DNA of 64,000 bases from contig QANU01033994.1 in NCBI GenBank assembly GCA_003254905.1, positions 5,957-69,956 on the forward strand, written 5' to 3'. Position numbers and translations under genes: made by a program. This document shows, piece after piece, positions 48,144 through 59,467 of the stretch. The notes under the pieces were generated by a model that did not search any database, was not told the origin of the DNA, and worked only from the letters and a program-made list of their open reading frames with translations. This DNA is from Nissolia schottii. Taxonomy: Eukaryota; Streptophyta; Magnoliopsida; Fabales; Fabaceae. Within the stretch, counting starts at the first letter, position 1; each line of letters starts with the position of its first letter.

Positions 48144-48413
48144 ATGTGTTGTGGTGCAGCTAGCAAAACTTGGACAGTGGCAGCAGCAAGTGTTGGAGTT
48201 GTAGAGGCCTTGAAGGACCAAGGGTTGTGCAGGTGGAACCATGCTCTAAGATCAGCTCAACATCATGTGAAGGAACATGTTGGATCAGTGTCTCAGTCAA
48301 AGAATTTTTCTTCTTCTGCTATGGTTTCATGCAGATTGAAGGAGGAGGGTGCAAATAAGTCAGAGGAATCACTGAGGACAGTGATGTACTTGAGTTGCTG
48401 GGGTCCCAACTAG
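48144..48413 (+). CDS. Wound-responsive DUF3774 family protein
   Basis: An 89-aa single-exon member starting MCCGAASKTWTVAAASVGVV, then EALKDQGLCRWNHALRSAQH, HVKEHVGSVSQSKN, a short Ser-rich linker and KSEESLRTVMYLSCWGPN. The open frame can be extended upstream to 48069, but that codon is GTG and the first ATG is 48144, which also gives the family's usual length. The MCCG start resembles the MCRG start of the 35237 gene, whereas the 42190 and 45499 copies start MSS. Confidence 0.9.
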   Translation: MCCGAASKTWTVAAASVGVVEALKDQGLCRWNHALRSAQHHVKEHVGSVSQSKNFSSSAMVSCRLKEEGANKSEESLRTVMYLSCWGPN

Positions 48414-48880
48414 AAGAGTCATCAAGGGCAATGAGAATTAATGGTTTTTAAAGTCTTTGGATTGAACCTTCACCACTAAGGGGTATGGTGAAAATGGTGC
48501 TTGTATAGTGTCCAAAACTTTCTTGTCAATTGTGACAGATATTGATTATTGGAATGATGTAAATTTTGATAAATGAAAGAGGCAATGTTAAGCAATTAGT
48601 TGCAAATTTTTGTGTGTTCTTTGGCATTTTCCACTTTCATACGGCTAATGCTTCCTCTCTCCATGTAGTACACTTTGTATTAACATATCTATGACCATAC
48701 TGGTTCGATTTCTGAATGAATAAAAAAAAGAGAGTAAAATTAACGTGAAGTAGGCATCTATTCCTGGTTATTAGCGTTTTGATTATCAAATGTTCTAATG
48801 ATTCCGGTTTACCATGCTCTAAATGTGTTTCTAATACTTGGAGTTCCACAAGGATTAAAAGAAAAGGGAAAAAAATGCTT
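48414..48880. other. 3' UTR and spacer
   Basis: 3' UTR of the preceding gene to about 48620, then spacer. The antisense 70-aa frame at 48637-48849 is not recognised. Confidence 0.45.
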
Positions 48881-49266
48881 TAGCTACTGTTTTTAAGTTT
48901 CTTTAGCTACACTAGACTTTCCTTATTTAAAATATCACACACTCCCATGCGATTCCACGCTAGCTTATTACGCAATTCCACGCTATCTCAAACGAATTTT
49001 CAAACCCTGATTTCAGAGCTCGTCATTACGCCTCCCATAACCACCACACCACCGTCTCGATCCTACCATATCTCACCACCATAACCACTAGAATCGTGAG
49101 CAAGTTTGTGCAGATAGCATTAGCAACGTAGAGAGCTTTACGTGGATCCACTCTTGGTGATCGTTCAAATGCCAGAGAACGTGGTAATTTTTTGCGTTGT
49201 TAGATTCATTGTTTGTGGAGTGTGTGTTAGATCACGATCTGTTACACATTCAAATATAATTAATTA

Positions 49267-49900
49267 GGTGCACAAACATTATATGCGATATTGCACAAAC
49301 TTTGTGCGTGTGAGTGCACAAACATTACAAGCTTAACATATCGACCTCTCGTCCCTTAACTTCTCCTTCATCCGCTCACACGTCCAATACCTGATCCATG
49401 GGATGAGTGGATCCCTCAATAGACCAAATGGGCCGAACTTGTCCTTGTGAAAATACATGTCCTTTTTTAAGTAAGAGATTGTGTTAGTGTAAATTGTATA
49501 AACAATGATGCACAAACTTTATACTATTTAATGCATAAACATTAGAAACTTCAGAGTGCTTTAAACTTAAGCCCATATAGGGAAGGAAACACAAACATTG
49601 TAAGTACTGATGCACAAACTTTACATGTAACATGCACTAACATTACTAAATGAAATTTAAGAGTGTCATACATTCTAATGGACACACTTTACAGTCACCC
49701 ATGCACCAACTTTATAAGATATAGTGTACAAACTTTACACTTAGTGTAACTTAGTTATATCAGTATTGTTTAGGATATTCAGAGTGCACAAACTTTAGTA
49801 TATACAACGCAAAAACATTATACACATAAGTGCACAAACATTATACACATGTGCACAAACATTATCAGAATAAATGCACATACTACTTTAGCAACCATAA
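49267..49900. repeat. Field 1 of the dispersed 13-bp repeat TGCACAAAC(A/T)TTA
   Basis: About 15 copies or near copies of TGCACAAACATTA / TGCACAAACTTTA in plus orientation, separated by 8-170 bases of unrelated AT-rich DNA. Examples start near 49269, 49292, 49314, 49509, 49610, 49784 and 49830. They lie in the 3' part and inferred third intron of the minus-strand gene, with none in its coding exons. Confidence 0.9.
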
Positions 49901-51980
49901 TAGAGTGACGAGTTATTGAAAGCAGGGACATACCTTCAAGACATACAAGCAGTCGTTGATAGTCTTGAGCTTGTTTGTTCGGTACTGCCAGATACCATCG
50001 ATGATGTGCTCGTGGATGTACTGACTCCAGTTGTAACACTGAGGGTTGTCGACATCCACGATTGCCTCTAGGTATGCCAGACTTGATATCGGACAAGTGT
50101 TCGGGCATAAAAAGCATTTTAATGTAGACATTAAAAATGCTTTCTGAAATGTCGACCCAATAGGGTTCTCCCTCAACATGGAGACCGGTTGGGCGAGCGT
50201 CTTCTTCTTATACGGGGCAAGAATCGCAACATGTTTAGGTTTGACCATGGTGAATCGATCACTTGTACAAATAGAATGGAAACAGGGTCAACATCGATAT
50301 ATTCTTTTAAGAAAAACAAAGTAATCAAATAAGATAAGATAAAGTTTGTGCACAGAATTTACTTGAATATGGCAGTCCTAGTACAACGCCTATGAGTTCG
50401 ATCTTAACATCCACCCTCTTGGATGAAGTGTTAAGAAAATGATCGTTAAGGTCATATGAGTCGACCAATGCTAGCATTAAACGGTGGTCTACTTGACCAC
50501 TTTCTATCTCTAGCAATGGGCCAAAACCCATTGACACAACATCTTTCCGCTGACTGCGGGTCAATGATGCGCAGACCTTCGTCGGTTGCTTGGTCGAGTA
50601 GCGTGTTTCGGTTTTGCACTGCACAAATTAAAATAATGTGTGTTGTCAACATAGCTACTCACACTTAAAGGGAATAGATGAATAAAGTTTGGTTGTGTAT
50701 TACCTCTCTGCTTTTGTTTTCATCGTAGGTGCCGTCAATTAATGCCAAAGATGGCACCGGTGCTGGCTTGTGTGCAACCTTTTTGCCGGTGTCTTTAGCC
50801 ATACCCTTCCCCTTGTCGGATCTTAGAGGAGTCATGTCTACAACAATGAACAATGATCTCTAATTAGAATGATGCACAAACATTAAATAAATACATTTAT
50901 TTCAACATCCAAGAGTGCACAAACATTATAGCATAGAATGCACAAACTTTATCTAAACAAATGCACAATCTTTATCTGAATGTATTCTTGTTGAGGAAGT
51001 ATGCACAAACTTTATTTGTCACATTGCACAAACATAACAAAATGATGTGCATACTTTACACTGATTGCAGATGCACAAACATCACTAATTCAAAATCTTC
51101 AAATAAAAAAGAATGACAAACAGTACATGAAAGATGCACAAGCATTACATGAAGGATGCACAAATAATACAAGACAGATGCACAAACATTATATAAAAGT
51201 TGCACAAACATTACATGAATAATGCACAAGCATTACAAATCAAAGTGTACAAACTTTAACTGATGAGATGCACATACTTTAGAGTTTAATAAAAAAGATT
51301 GCATGAACTATACAAGTAAAGATGCACAAACATTACAAGACAGATGCACAAACATTGCAGCAATCGCTTTAAATGTCAAACTTATGCACAAACATTACAC
51401 GTCAAAATGCACAAACTTTGTCTGATGGAATGCACAGACTTTATATTTTAATAAAAAGGATTGCATTAACTATACGCCTAAAAGTGCACAAACATTACAA
51501 GACAGAGGCCCAAACATTACATTACAATCACTTTAAATGGCGAACTTATGCACAAACATTATACGACAGGATGCACAAACTTTGCCAAATACAATGCACA
51601 ATCATAATACACAAAGATGCACAAACATTATGATATAAGAAGCCAAAATAATCCAAACGTGGAATGCATGAAACTCATATATAGAGTGCACAAACTTTAT
51701 ACACAAATGACTCACTAATGTTATCGAAAAACAAAAATCGTTCTGAAATTGATCTTAAATCACATGCATTCGAATAAAACTCGAAGAAAGATAGACGGAT
51801 AACAAATCGACAAACGAACCGTATTCCAACAATACAGAAACTAAAGAGGGAACTCATTTCGAGTACTCACCAGTGTTGGTTTTGGTGTGCGATCTTCGTT
51901 TGCGTTTGGTAAAACTTGTGCAGAGAGTACAATGCAGAGCGACGAGAGATGAGAGCGGCGAGGGTGAAGAGAGAAAAGAG
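49336..51980 (-). CDS. Plant-mobile-domain / DUF1985-like protein, transposon-associated, probably decayed
   Basis: On the minus strand a non-coding exon seems to end at 51873 with a perfect donor (CACTG|GTGAGT). Coding segments follow at 50704-50835 (MTPLRSDKGKGMAKDTGKKV ... DENKSRE), 50363-50618 (LTRSQRKDVVSMGFGPLLEI, VDHRLMLALVDSYDLNDHFL) and 49934 to about 50262 (FQKAFLMSTLKCFLCPNTCP, DVDNPQCYNWSQYIHEHIID). The last is about 49336-49458 (GPFGLLRDPLIPWIRYWTCE, MKEKLRDER). These words resemble the plant-mobile / DUF1985-type domain found in many plant transposons. The first coding junction keeps frame (GAG|GTAATA to GTGCAG|TGC), but I could not make the second one fit. The copy may therefore be damaged or spliced differently. 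No peptidase or transposase catalytic part is visible. Confidence 0.5.
50870..51715. repeat. Field 2 of the dispersed 13-bp repeat TGCACAAAC(A/T)TTA
   Basis: Roughly 28 copies or near copies, all in plus orientation, 15-45 bases apart, covering the inferred first intron of the minus-strand gene. Variants keep the TGCACAAAC core and alternate between CATTA and CTTTA. A 40-50 base higher-order pattern is partly repeated (51320-51400 and 51480-51560 share 'CAAACATTACAAGACAGA' and 'CACTTTAAATG'-type words). Confidence 0.9.
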
Positions 51981-52350
51981 AAGAATGAGTTTATAGAAGT
52001 GATGAAATGAGAAAACGAATGGTTTCCAATCTTATTTTCTTGAAAGAAAGTGGAAAGCGCGAACGTATGAGTTTCGCGTGTTATGAGAATGTGTTCATAT
52101 TAGGTGGTTATTTTATGCGGTCCATCATATATTAATATGGGTGTATGTATGGTGTATCAAATTGTGATCAACATGTAATGTAACGGAACTGATGTTTATA
52201 TGTTTATTTCCCATCATATTAAACATGAGATGGAGATGGATGTGGTCCAAACTTCTAAACGATGGCTCGCTACCATTATGGCACTCAGAGAATCTTCAAG
52301 ATTTGTAGGAGAAAAGTAGCTTTTGAGCAAAGGGCGTGTGATTATTTCCA

Positions 52351-53390
52351 AGCAAATTACTAATTGAACCTAAAGTATTTATTTACCCTTTCATAATGGT
52401 AATAATACTGATACAAGAAGAGGCAAATGGGACATAATGATACCCTCATCCAAGAGGGCCATACAAAGAGAATCAGTGGGTTCTCCCGTGTTGTCATTCT
52501 TAATAACACCACTTATGGGCAATGTTCTAACATCACAGCATATCATTGCACCATGGCTTTGTGGTATAGTCTCTTAATTAAAAAGAAGCTTTTCTTCTGT
52601 TCTTTTCAAGCACAAGGAGAATCCAACAAAAGCAGGGATGAAAAGAAATTGAGGAAAGAAATGTCAATTTTGTAAAAGCATGCATCCACGGCTTTTTTTC
52701 TTTTTTTCTTTCCACCCTATTTATTTCTTCTGCTTTTGTGGTTTAGATTTGAAGCTAAGTTGATTGTGGATGCTGATTTCGTTTTTGTTCTTATCCAAAT
52801 TGCTTTTTTGCTTGGAAGAGCAGTAACCACAACTCATCCTATAGCTTTTCTGGTGTTACTGTTTACCACTTAATTAAGGATTATGTTAAACTATAAATAT
52901 TTAAATAGACAAAAAAAACAAATGAAACAATTTATTATATGGATGCATTCATGTGCTACAACAGCCGAATCATTTAGCAGACAGTTACAGATCAATTTGA
53001 GTAACACCAATTATAAAATATAAATATTAGCAAAAAAAATCTGATATCTAAGCATCACATACTTCAATTTATTATCATTATTTTGGCAAAATTCAGAAAT
53101 TACAATAAGAAATTAAAAAGGTGCAACACAATGATGCCAATCTTATAATGAGAAAACATAAAAAGAAGTAGCAAATGATTGCATTAGATGAGGGTAAGAA
53201 TCAAACCAACTGTAAAGCCCGGGAACCCACAAACAGCCCCGGACCTCAAACACACAAATCAAATATAGAAAAATTTAGTAGTATTTGAGATCCGAATTGG
53301 TTCAATCATTTCCATCACACACACACACACATTTCACACAGTAAAAAAAGAAAACTTCACACCCCCATTCCCAATCCCCTTCTGCTACCA
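52351..53390. other. Intergenic stretch
   Basis: The 82-aa frame at 52427-52675 has no recognised motif. The remainder is AT-rich, with an (AC)n run at about 53317-53332. Confidence 0.5.
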
Positions 53391-53710
53391 AATTGTCTCA
53401 CTCATTAAAGGCACTATAAGCAGTAACCACCACCATTTTGGACAAAACAAGAAAAAAAAGTTTGTAGATCAAAAAAACAAAACGTGTGAGGTCTCACTCA
53501 ACAACCTTGGTGTTTTCTGGGGCTTACTACGTTTAAGTGCTGCTTTCACCAACAAAGAGACACAAACCCCCACATAGGGATTTTCCTGTTCTAAGTAACC
53601 AAATCTGCCTTCAGACCCTTCACACACACAGCATAAAGTTTGAAACTTCGGGAGAAATTTTGAGACCCAGTTGACGGAATTGGCGGTTTCCGGCGAGATT
53701 CCGGCAGATA
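53391..53710 (+). promoter_or_regulatory. Probable promoter and 5' UTR of the VAP4-like gene
   Basis: The sequence just before the ATG at 53711 is richer in GC and lacks upstream ATGs close to the start, consistent with a 5' UTR. No convincing TATA box was identified. Confidence 0.35.
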
Positions 53711-56700
53711 ATGGCGGCGGTGGAGAGTGATAAATCAGGGTCTGATGGGAAAGGTTGGAGCTTTTGCAGAATGCCGTTTTGGCAAACAACACATGCTCCA
53801 TCGTCTTCTTCTTCTTCTTCGTTTTCTTCGTCTTATGTGCACAATGTTCATCAGCAGAGCCAGGTTGTTCAATCTCTTGATAGATCCTCTAATCAGTCTT
53901 CTTCTGGGATGGTTTCTTCTGTGGCAAAGTCTCTGATTCCTACAAGGAGGAGGCTCCGTCTTGATCCTTCCAACAAGCTCTACTTTCCTTGTATGTGCCT
54001 AATGAAACTTGTTTGGACATAAAGTGCTTTCTTTGTGGCATTATTTTCTTTTTAGGTTTATGGTTAAATTAGTATTTTGTTAACAACACTTATGGGTTAA
54101 GTGATTCTCAGATTTGGTGTGTGATTGGAAAAACCTAGGTTAATATAGCTTTATCCCGAAGTAGATCGACCCCGGTTTAAGCTAGATTAGCTGGAATCCA
54201 ATGAATTGTGAACACTATTGGCTTAGACAAAAAAATACTATTTTTGTGTTTTAATTACTTGGTCTGTGTCATTTATCCTCTCAAACCTTAGGAAGGATAT
54301 GTTCTGTTCATAATTATGATGACTAATGTATTCATTTGCGAGTTCTGTTTTCTTTCCCCGTTTCATTGTTATTAGGATTATGATTGGTAGGATCAAGAAT
54401 TTGAGTTGAGTTTCCAGTAGATTTTAGATTTATCCCCTTACTGAGTTAATGTGACTTTGTTTTGTAGATGAGCCTGGTAAACAAGTTAGGAGTGCAATTG
54501 CAATTAAAAACACTTGCAAGTCTCATGTAGCTTTCAAGGTGAGGTTTATGTCTCGATTTATTATTTGTCCTTATTTTCTTAGGTTCAGAAATGGTAAGTG
54601 ACAGTTTGACACATAACATTAGAATGTCACTCAAACGATAGATTAGTGATTAAATCTTCATTGAAACTGTTGTGGCACCCATGGTCAAATGTCAATGTAT
54701 GTTGACACCTCTTGGGACACATTTGGCTGTGTTATTTATTCAACCTACAAAATTGAAATGTTTTTGGTCAGAATATTTTCTTACCTAGACTGCTTCAATA
54801 ACTCTGACAAAATTGGAGAAACTTTCTTTTGAACATGGGAAAAAGTATTCTAGCTGTAGGGAGTTCTCCATCTAAACAGTTTTGAAGTCAAGGAATTTTA
54901 CTATAGTAACTTGAAGATAGGATTAGGAAGTGTAATATTTTGATCTTGACCATCTGTTTCATGGCATATAGTAACAAGATAATGAACACTTGTATTCTTG
55001 TATACTGACAAGTTATATACTAATAGCATTTTGTTGCTTTGTTTATCCACTTTAATTACCTGCTAATGGTGATGTTTTATTTTGTTTTAGTTTCAAACAA
55101 CTGCTCCCAAGAGTTGTTTTATGCGCCCTCCAGGTGGTATTCTTGCGCCTGGTGAAAGTATAATTGCCACTGGTAATTTGTTCTTCTAAACTTGCGTTAA
55201 GCAACCTAGTCATGTACTTGGGATTTGCTGGATTCTCTTACAATGGCTATGTCACCTATTTGGCAGTGTTTAAGTTTGTGGAGCCACCAGAGAACAATGA
55301 GAAAGCCATTGATCAAAAAAGCAAGGTTAAGTTCAAAATCATGAGCCTAAAAGTGAAGGGAGAAATGGACTATGTACCAGAACTGGTAATTTATCATTGC
55401 TCTTTTCCATGCAATGGCATCAACCTTCATAGTTTTCATTTTTATGCTTGCTTGTTTGTACAAGCTTAATTTGAAACTTACTGTTGTTGAGATGCTTGAA
55501 GTTTCATGACTGTGAATGTCATAAAACCAGATTTTTAGTGGAAAAATTTAATTTAATGTAGGATTTGGATCAGGATTTTAGATTCTTCGTAAACCCTATA
55601 ATAACTAGAAAAATGACATTCAGTATTACCTTTGAATTCCTTACGATAGTCATGGCTTATAAATATTTCAAGAGATTGATTTTTGTATATTCTTTCTTTT
55701 GTTTTGGAGATGAACAAAAAGAAATTTTATCATGTATATTGCAATCATTGGAAGCAAAGGAAGCTTTGGAGTCTTTATGCTTATCCATGGCCTGACTTTT
55801 CTTTATACTCAGTAATAAAATCGAATTTTTTTGCTCTTTATGGAGACTTGAGTTTAACTTAATTATTTACTGTATCTGCAGCGGTATTAATATTGTTTTG
55901 TGAGGCCCCGACATGCCCCATCTAATTAATTCTTGAACCTTTCCTTATTCTCTTCATATAATATTTGTCAGAAAAGAATGTAATGTGAATTGTCTGTTAC
56001 TGCTAGTGTAATCTATTCATTCCAATATTGAACTGGTGAAGCTGTAAATACTAAACACCATTTCAACTATAGACCAGCTCTTCATGCAGTTTAGGTGAAT
56101 ACTTAAGATTTTGAAATTTAAATATTGTATAAAAATAAAAATCGCTAGCATGACACATTTTGACTAAATTCAATACACAACCCACCTATTTACTTTGCAA
56201 TTATGAAATTAAAGATAAATTATCAACCTGAAACATGTTTCAATAAGCCTCAAGCTGCTTGCAAGTTTTAGGTTTGACCTTGTTCACAAACCATCTGTCA
56301 TATATGAAAATGTGACTTAGAATCCTAAGGTTTATCCATGTAATGGTTAACAAACCAAGACTGCTGTATTTCAAAGTATATTATAATTTTAACATTTGTT
56401 ATGAAGTGATTCGGTTTCTTGAATAAAACATGCATTCAGTATATGTAGGATAGTTCATGCAGAACGCTTTCAGATGCTGAACAAAGCTTGTGTCACATAA
56501 TTCTTCCTGCAGTTTGAAGAGCAGAGAGATCAAGTAGCAGTGGAACAAATTCTGCGTGTTATCTTTTTGGACCCTGAACGCCCTAGCCCTGTAAGATTTA
56601 CATATTTCAATTTTCAAATGTTATATGACCTCAACCTTTTTGTGTGGAGCTATCATTTAAAATTTTGTTTCTTAAAGGCCCTGGAGAAGCTTAAACGGCA

Positions 56701-56966
56701 GTTGGCTGAGGCCGAGGCGGCGCTGGAAGCACGGAAGAAACCCCCGGAGGAGACTGGTCCTCGACTTGCTGGAGAGGGCCTTGTGATAGATGAATGGGTT
56801 AGACATTTTATTTCAAACACTTTTTCTTCCCAGTTTGGTCGACATTGGATTTGGATGTTCTAATTTCGATTTCTCATATTCTGTTTCCTTGTTCCTTGTG
56901 TAGAAAGAAAGAAGAGAAAGATACCTGGCGCGGCAGCAGGTTGAAGGTGTTGTTGATTCAGTGTAA
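53711..56966 (+). CDS. Vesicle-associated protein 4-2-like (MSP domain), 7 exons
   Basis: VAP proteins sit at the ER and ER-plasma-membrane contact sites and bind FFAT-motif partners through an MSP domain. Exons read 53711-53990, 54468-54538, 55091-55172, 55267-55385, 56513-56590, 56678-56797 and 56904-56966. All are GT-AG and in frame, giving 270 aa. Residues 1-75 are Ser/Gln-rich and probably disordered. The MSP domain runs from about residue 78 (LRLDPSNKLYFPYEPGKQV) through AIKNTCKSHVAFKFQTTAPK, CFMRPPGGILAPGESIIAT and VFKFVEPPENNEK to about 210. A coiled coil follows (ALEKLKRQLAEAEAALEARK) and the end is GLVIDEWKERRERYLARQQV. There is no C-terminal membrane anchor, a trait of the plant VAP4 subgroup as opposed to VAP27. 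The TCT/TTC repeat at about 53802-53836 codes poly-Ser. Confidence 0.93.
53802..53836 (+). repeat. Coding TCT/TTC microsatellite
   Basis: An imperfect trinucleotide run in exon 1 of the VAP4-like gene encodes a poly-Ser stretch. It is a likely length-variable site. Confidence 0.8.
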
Positions 56967-59386
56967 ATTATATATGGCTTTGTTTTTTCTTGTGCCAAGC
57001 ACTTAATGTTGTCCAATTTTATGTTCAGAAATTGAATTCCTGGGCCACTGATCTGTCAAATGTGGTTTAGTGACCCAGAGAAGTGATACTAAGAGATGTG
57101 ATAACACAGAGTTTTTCAATTTTAATAATGTTTGTGATGTTAGAAGTGAGTGAATTAATACTCTTATGATCGGCTGAACTTAATTGTAATGCTATATCAT
57201 CTCCTATAACTTGTAGATAGCTTGTTTGTTTTAAATGAAATTGTTGAACTCATTTTTCACCAAATTTCATGTAATTATTGCTGTGGTTGGATTTGCTTCA
57301 TATTGGAACCCCATTTTAAAAGGTCAGTCTAATCATACACGCGGCATTAAAGGAACACTTACAATAAGGTTTAATTATATTTCCATAAACATGTAGTAAA
57401 ATTCCAGTTTCAATGCATTATGCACTTGTTTTTCAAGTGACTAGAAATTAAAATCTTCATCCCTTCTTATTAGAAGTCTCTTTCCTTTGTTCTAAACTAT
57501 TAGACTACGTTTGGTATTAGAAACAAAATGGGGGATTGAGATGAAGAAAATTAGTGTTCTTTTGGACTTTAATTTTGTGTCTTTTAGGTAAAAAATATTC
57601 TAACTTTAGTGAGATATAAAAGAATATAGGTGTTTTCTGTCTCCTTGTTTTGTCATTGGTAATAAACGCAAAGAGTGTGGTGAAGTGGATTTGAATGACC
57701 TACATGTTCTCCTATAGTGAAGTAGAGTCTTCTCCCAACTCTGCTGCCATCAGGCAAGATTTGTAGCTGCATATGTTTCCCTTTCTGGAATGAGCCATCA
57801 AAAAATATAATCATATAAAAGTAGAATTGATATTGATAAGCCATTTGGATATTGAAAAGAAAATATCTGTATTTAATAACAAAGTAGGTACTAGGTAGCA
57901 TTGCACTGAAGCTTGTGAATATGATTATAATCTCCTATTTTACTTTGTTCATTAATTAGTTGCCACAATGGAATGAGCACTTTGTATGATTCGTAACACA
58001 AGAAACACATCCCATTTCTATTGATTTTGTTGCAAGATAGCAGCACCCCACTTATGCTTTGGCTTCTACATTTGGTGAAGAAAGTACTATATAAAGCGAG
58101 AATACTTTCATGTAGAAGGTTTGGTCTTGATTTCTGAAACAATAAAGTCTGTTGCTGGATAAAGTTAATTAAAAGCTAGTAATTGGATTTGGTCCTAAAC
58201 ACTAAGGACCCTTTTTTATTTAACGATTATATAAAAGGTAACACTTTAATTGAAGACAGATAAAGACAAGGATCTTATCCTTCTAAATTTTTTTAATGTA
58301 AAAATTTGAGAGATTGTGGGTAGAATTAGACCGGAAAGTTAATCAACACAGATAATTCATTAGCAACCACTATCGTTATCTTCAATATGATATAAAAGAA
58401 TGAAGATTTAACTAAACCCACAAAAGATATCATAGTTTTTGAAGATTCCTAAAATGGACAGGTCCACTGAAAAAGGAAACGTATGAGAATATAATATATG
58501 TAATTTAAAAAAAAAAACACAGTATCTTGATGTATAAGTCCCTATTTAGGGGAATCATTACTTTTAATCCTAAGGTTAGCATTATTGTTCAATAGCTATA
58601 ATGTAGGAATATATAAACTTATGGAGACTTGACTAGTGACTACAAAAACCAATCACAAGACACTAGGAATGTATAAACTTTCATAACTATAATGTAGGGG
58701 CAATTCCTGTATATAAAATTCTGAAATGGGCACCAAAGTGGGTGGGGTATGATGCAAATTTTAATACCAACTTACCAAGTCTACGTGTCACTATCTCACT
58801 ACTTATATAATATGATTTCTTTAAAGACAATAAAATATAAAATGGAAAACATAAAAGTCTTAATTAATTGTATAAACACTAGTGTATTTTTTTAAGCAAG
58901 ATGCTGTCAGTGAATATTTGGAAGATCTTACACACGTAAGCTACTCACTCAATTTGCTTATATGAAAATACTTGCGGAGTAATAGATATCAATGTATAAA
59001 CGTAAGCTAAGGTTTTTATTAGTTATTATTGTCCTTTTGTTCTTAAGTAATTTTGGCACATATGATATGAGATAAGAGAGGCAAGCAAACGCTGCTGGTT
59101 TTGGTGGCTCATATAGTACATGTGGGGATGTTAATAATAAATCATGAGTGAAAGTTGAAATTTGTGGTACACATAACTTGGTACACTTCAAAATCAACAA
59201 AACAAAACCATGTAAATCAACAAAACGAGGTGCTTTCCTACAGTTCTAGTGGCTATTTCACTTGCATCCAACACACAGCTACTATAGAGTGTGTCTCTAG
59301 TCTTTACTTCCGTCATGATATCTTGTGTTGGCTACAGATCTATAATGTCTTTAATTATAGAAAAACTAAACATTAAATATCAGCAA
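56967..59386. other. Intergenic stretch after the VAP4-like gene
   Basis: 3' UTR to about 57270. A loosely inverted pair ('ACGTTTGGTATTAGAAACAA' at about 57507 and, reversed, 'GCGTTTATTACCAATGACAA' near 57670) suggests a Tourist-like MITE. Minus-strand frames at 57653-57901 and 57891-58142 are exon-sized but not recognised. The rest is AT-rich. Confidence 0.45.
57505..57672. mobile_element. Possible Tourist-like MITE
   Basis: Imperfect inverted ends of about 28 bp sharing 'GTTT..TA....A.AACAA' and a short AT-rich body. No convincing target duplication. Confidence 0.35.
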
Positions 59387-59458
59387 TCCGTTGTAGTCTA
59401 GTTGGTTAGGATACTCGGCTCTCACCCGAGAGACCCGGGTTCAAGTCCCGGCAACGGA
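59387..59458 (+). tRNA. tRNA-Glu (anticodon CTC)
   Basis: A complete 72-nt cloverleaf. The acceptor stem TCCGTTG pairs exactly with CAACGGA. The D-arm contains TAGTCTAGTTGGTTAGGAT (A box) and the anticodon stem CTCGG pairs with CCGAG around the loop CTCTCAC, giving anticodon CTC. The T-arm CCGGGTTCAAGTCCCGG pairs perfectly (B box GGTTCAAGTCC). No intron and no encoded CCA, as expected for a nuclear gene. A TTTT terminator-like run follows at 59464-59467. It reads GAG codons. Confidence 0.97.
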
Positions 59459-59467
59459 AAGTCCTTT

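Larger units (their letters stand above)
48880..52350 (-). mobile_element. Transposon-like unit carrying a plant-mobile-domain-like gene and a 13-bp repeat field
   Basis: This 3.4-kb block differs from the surroundings: a gene of a transposon-associated family on the minus strand, and dozens of copies of one short word in its introns. Weakly similar sequences at the two ends ('AAATATCACACACTCCCATG' near 48938 and, reversed, 'AAATAATCACACGCCC' near 52345) may be decayed inverted repeats. No target duplication was found. The class is uncertain; Mutator-like elements often carry this kind of gene. Confidence 0.45.

Noticed and set aside
49267-51715. Dense short repeats suggesting a CRISPR array
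   Set aside because: This is plant nuclear DNA, the spacing is irregular, the repeat is only 13 bp, and no constant-length spacers exist.
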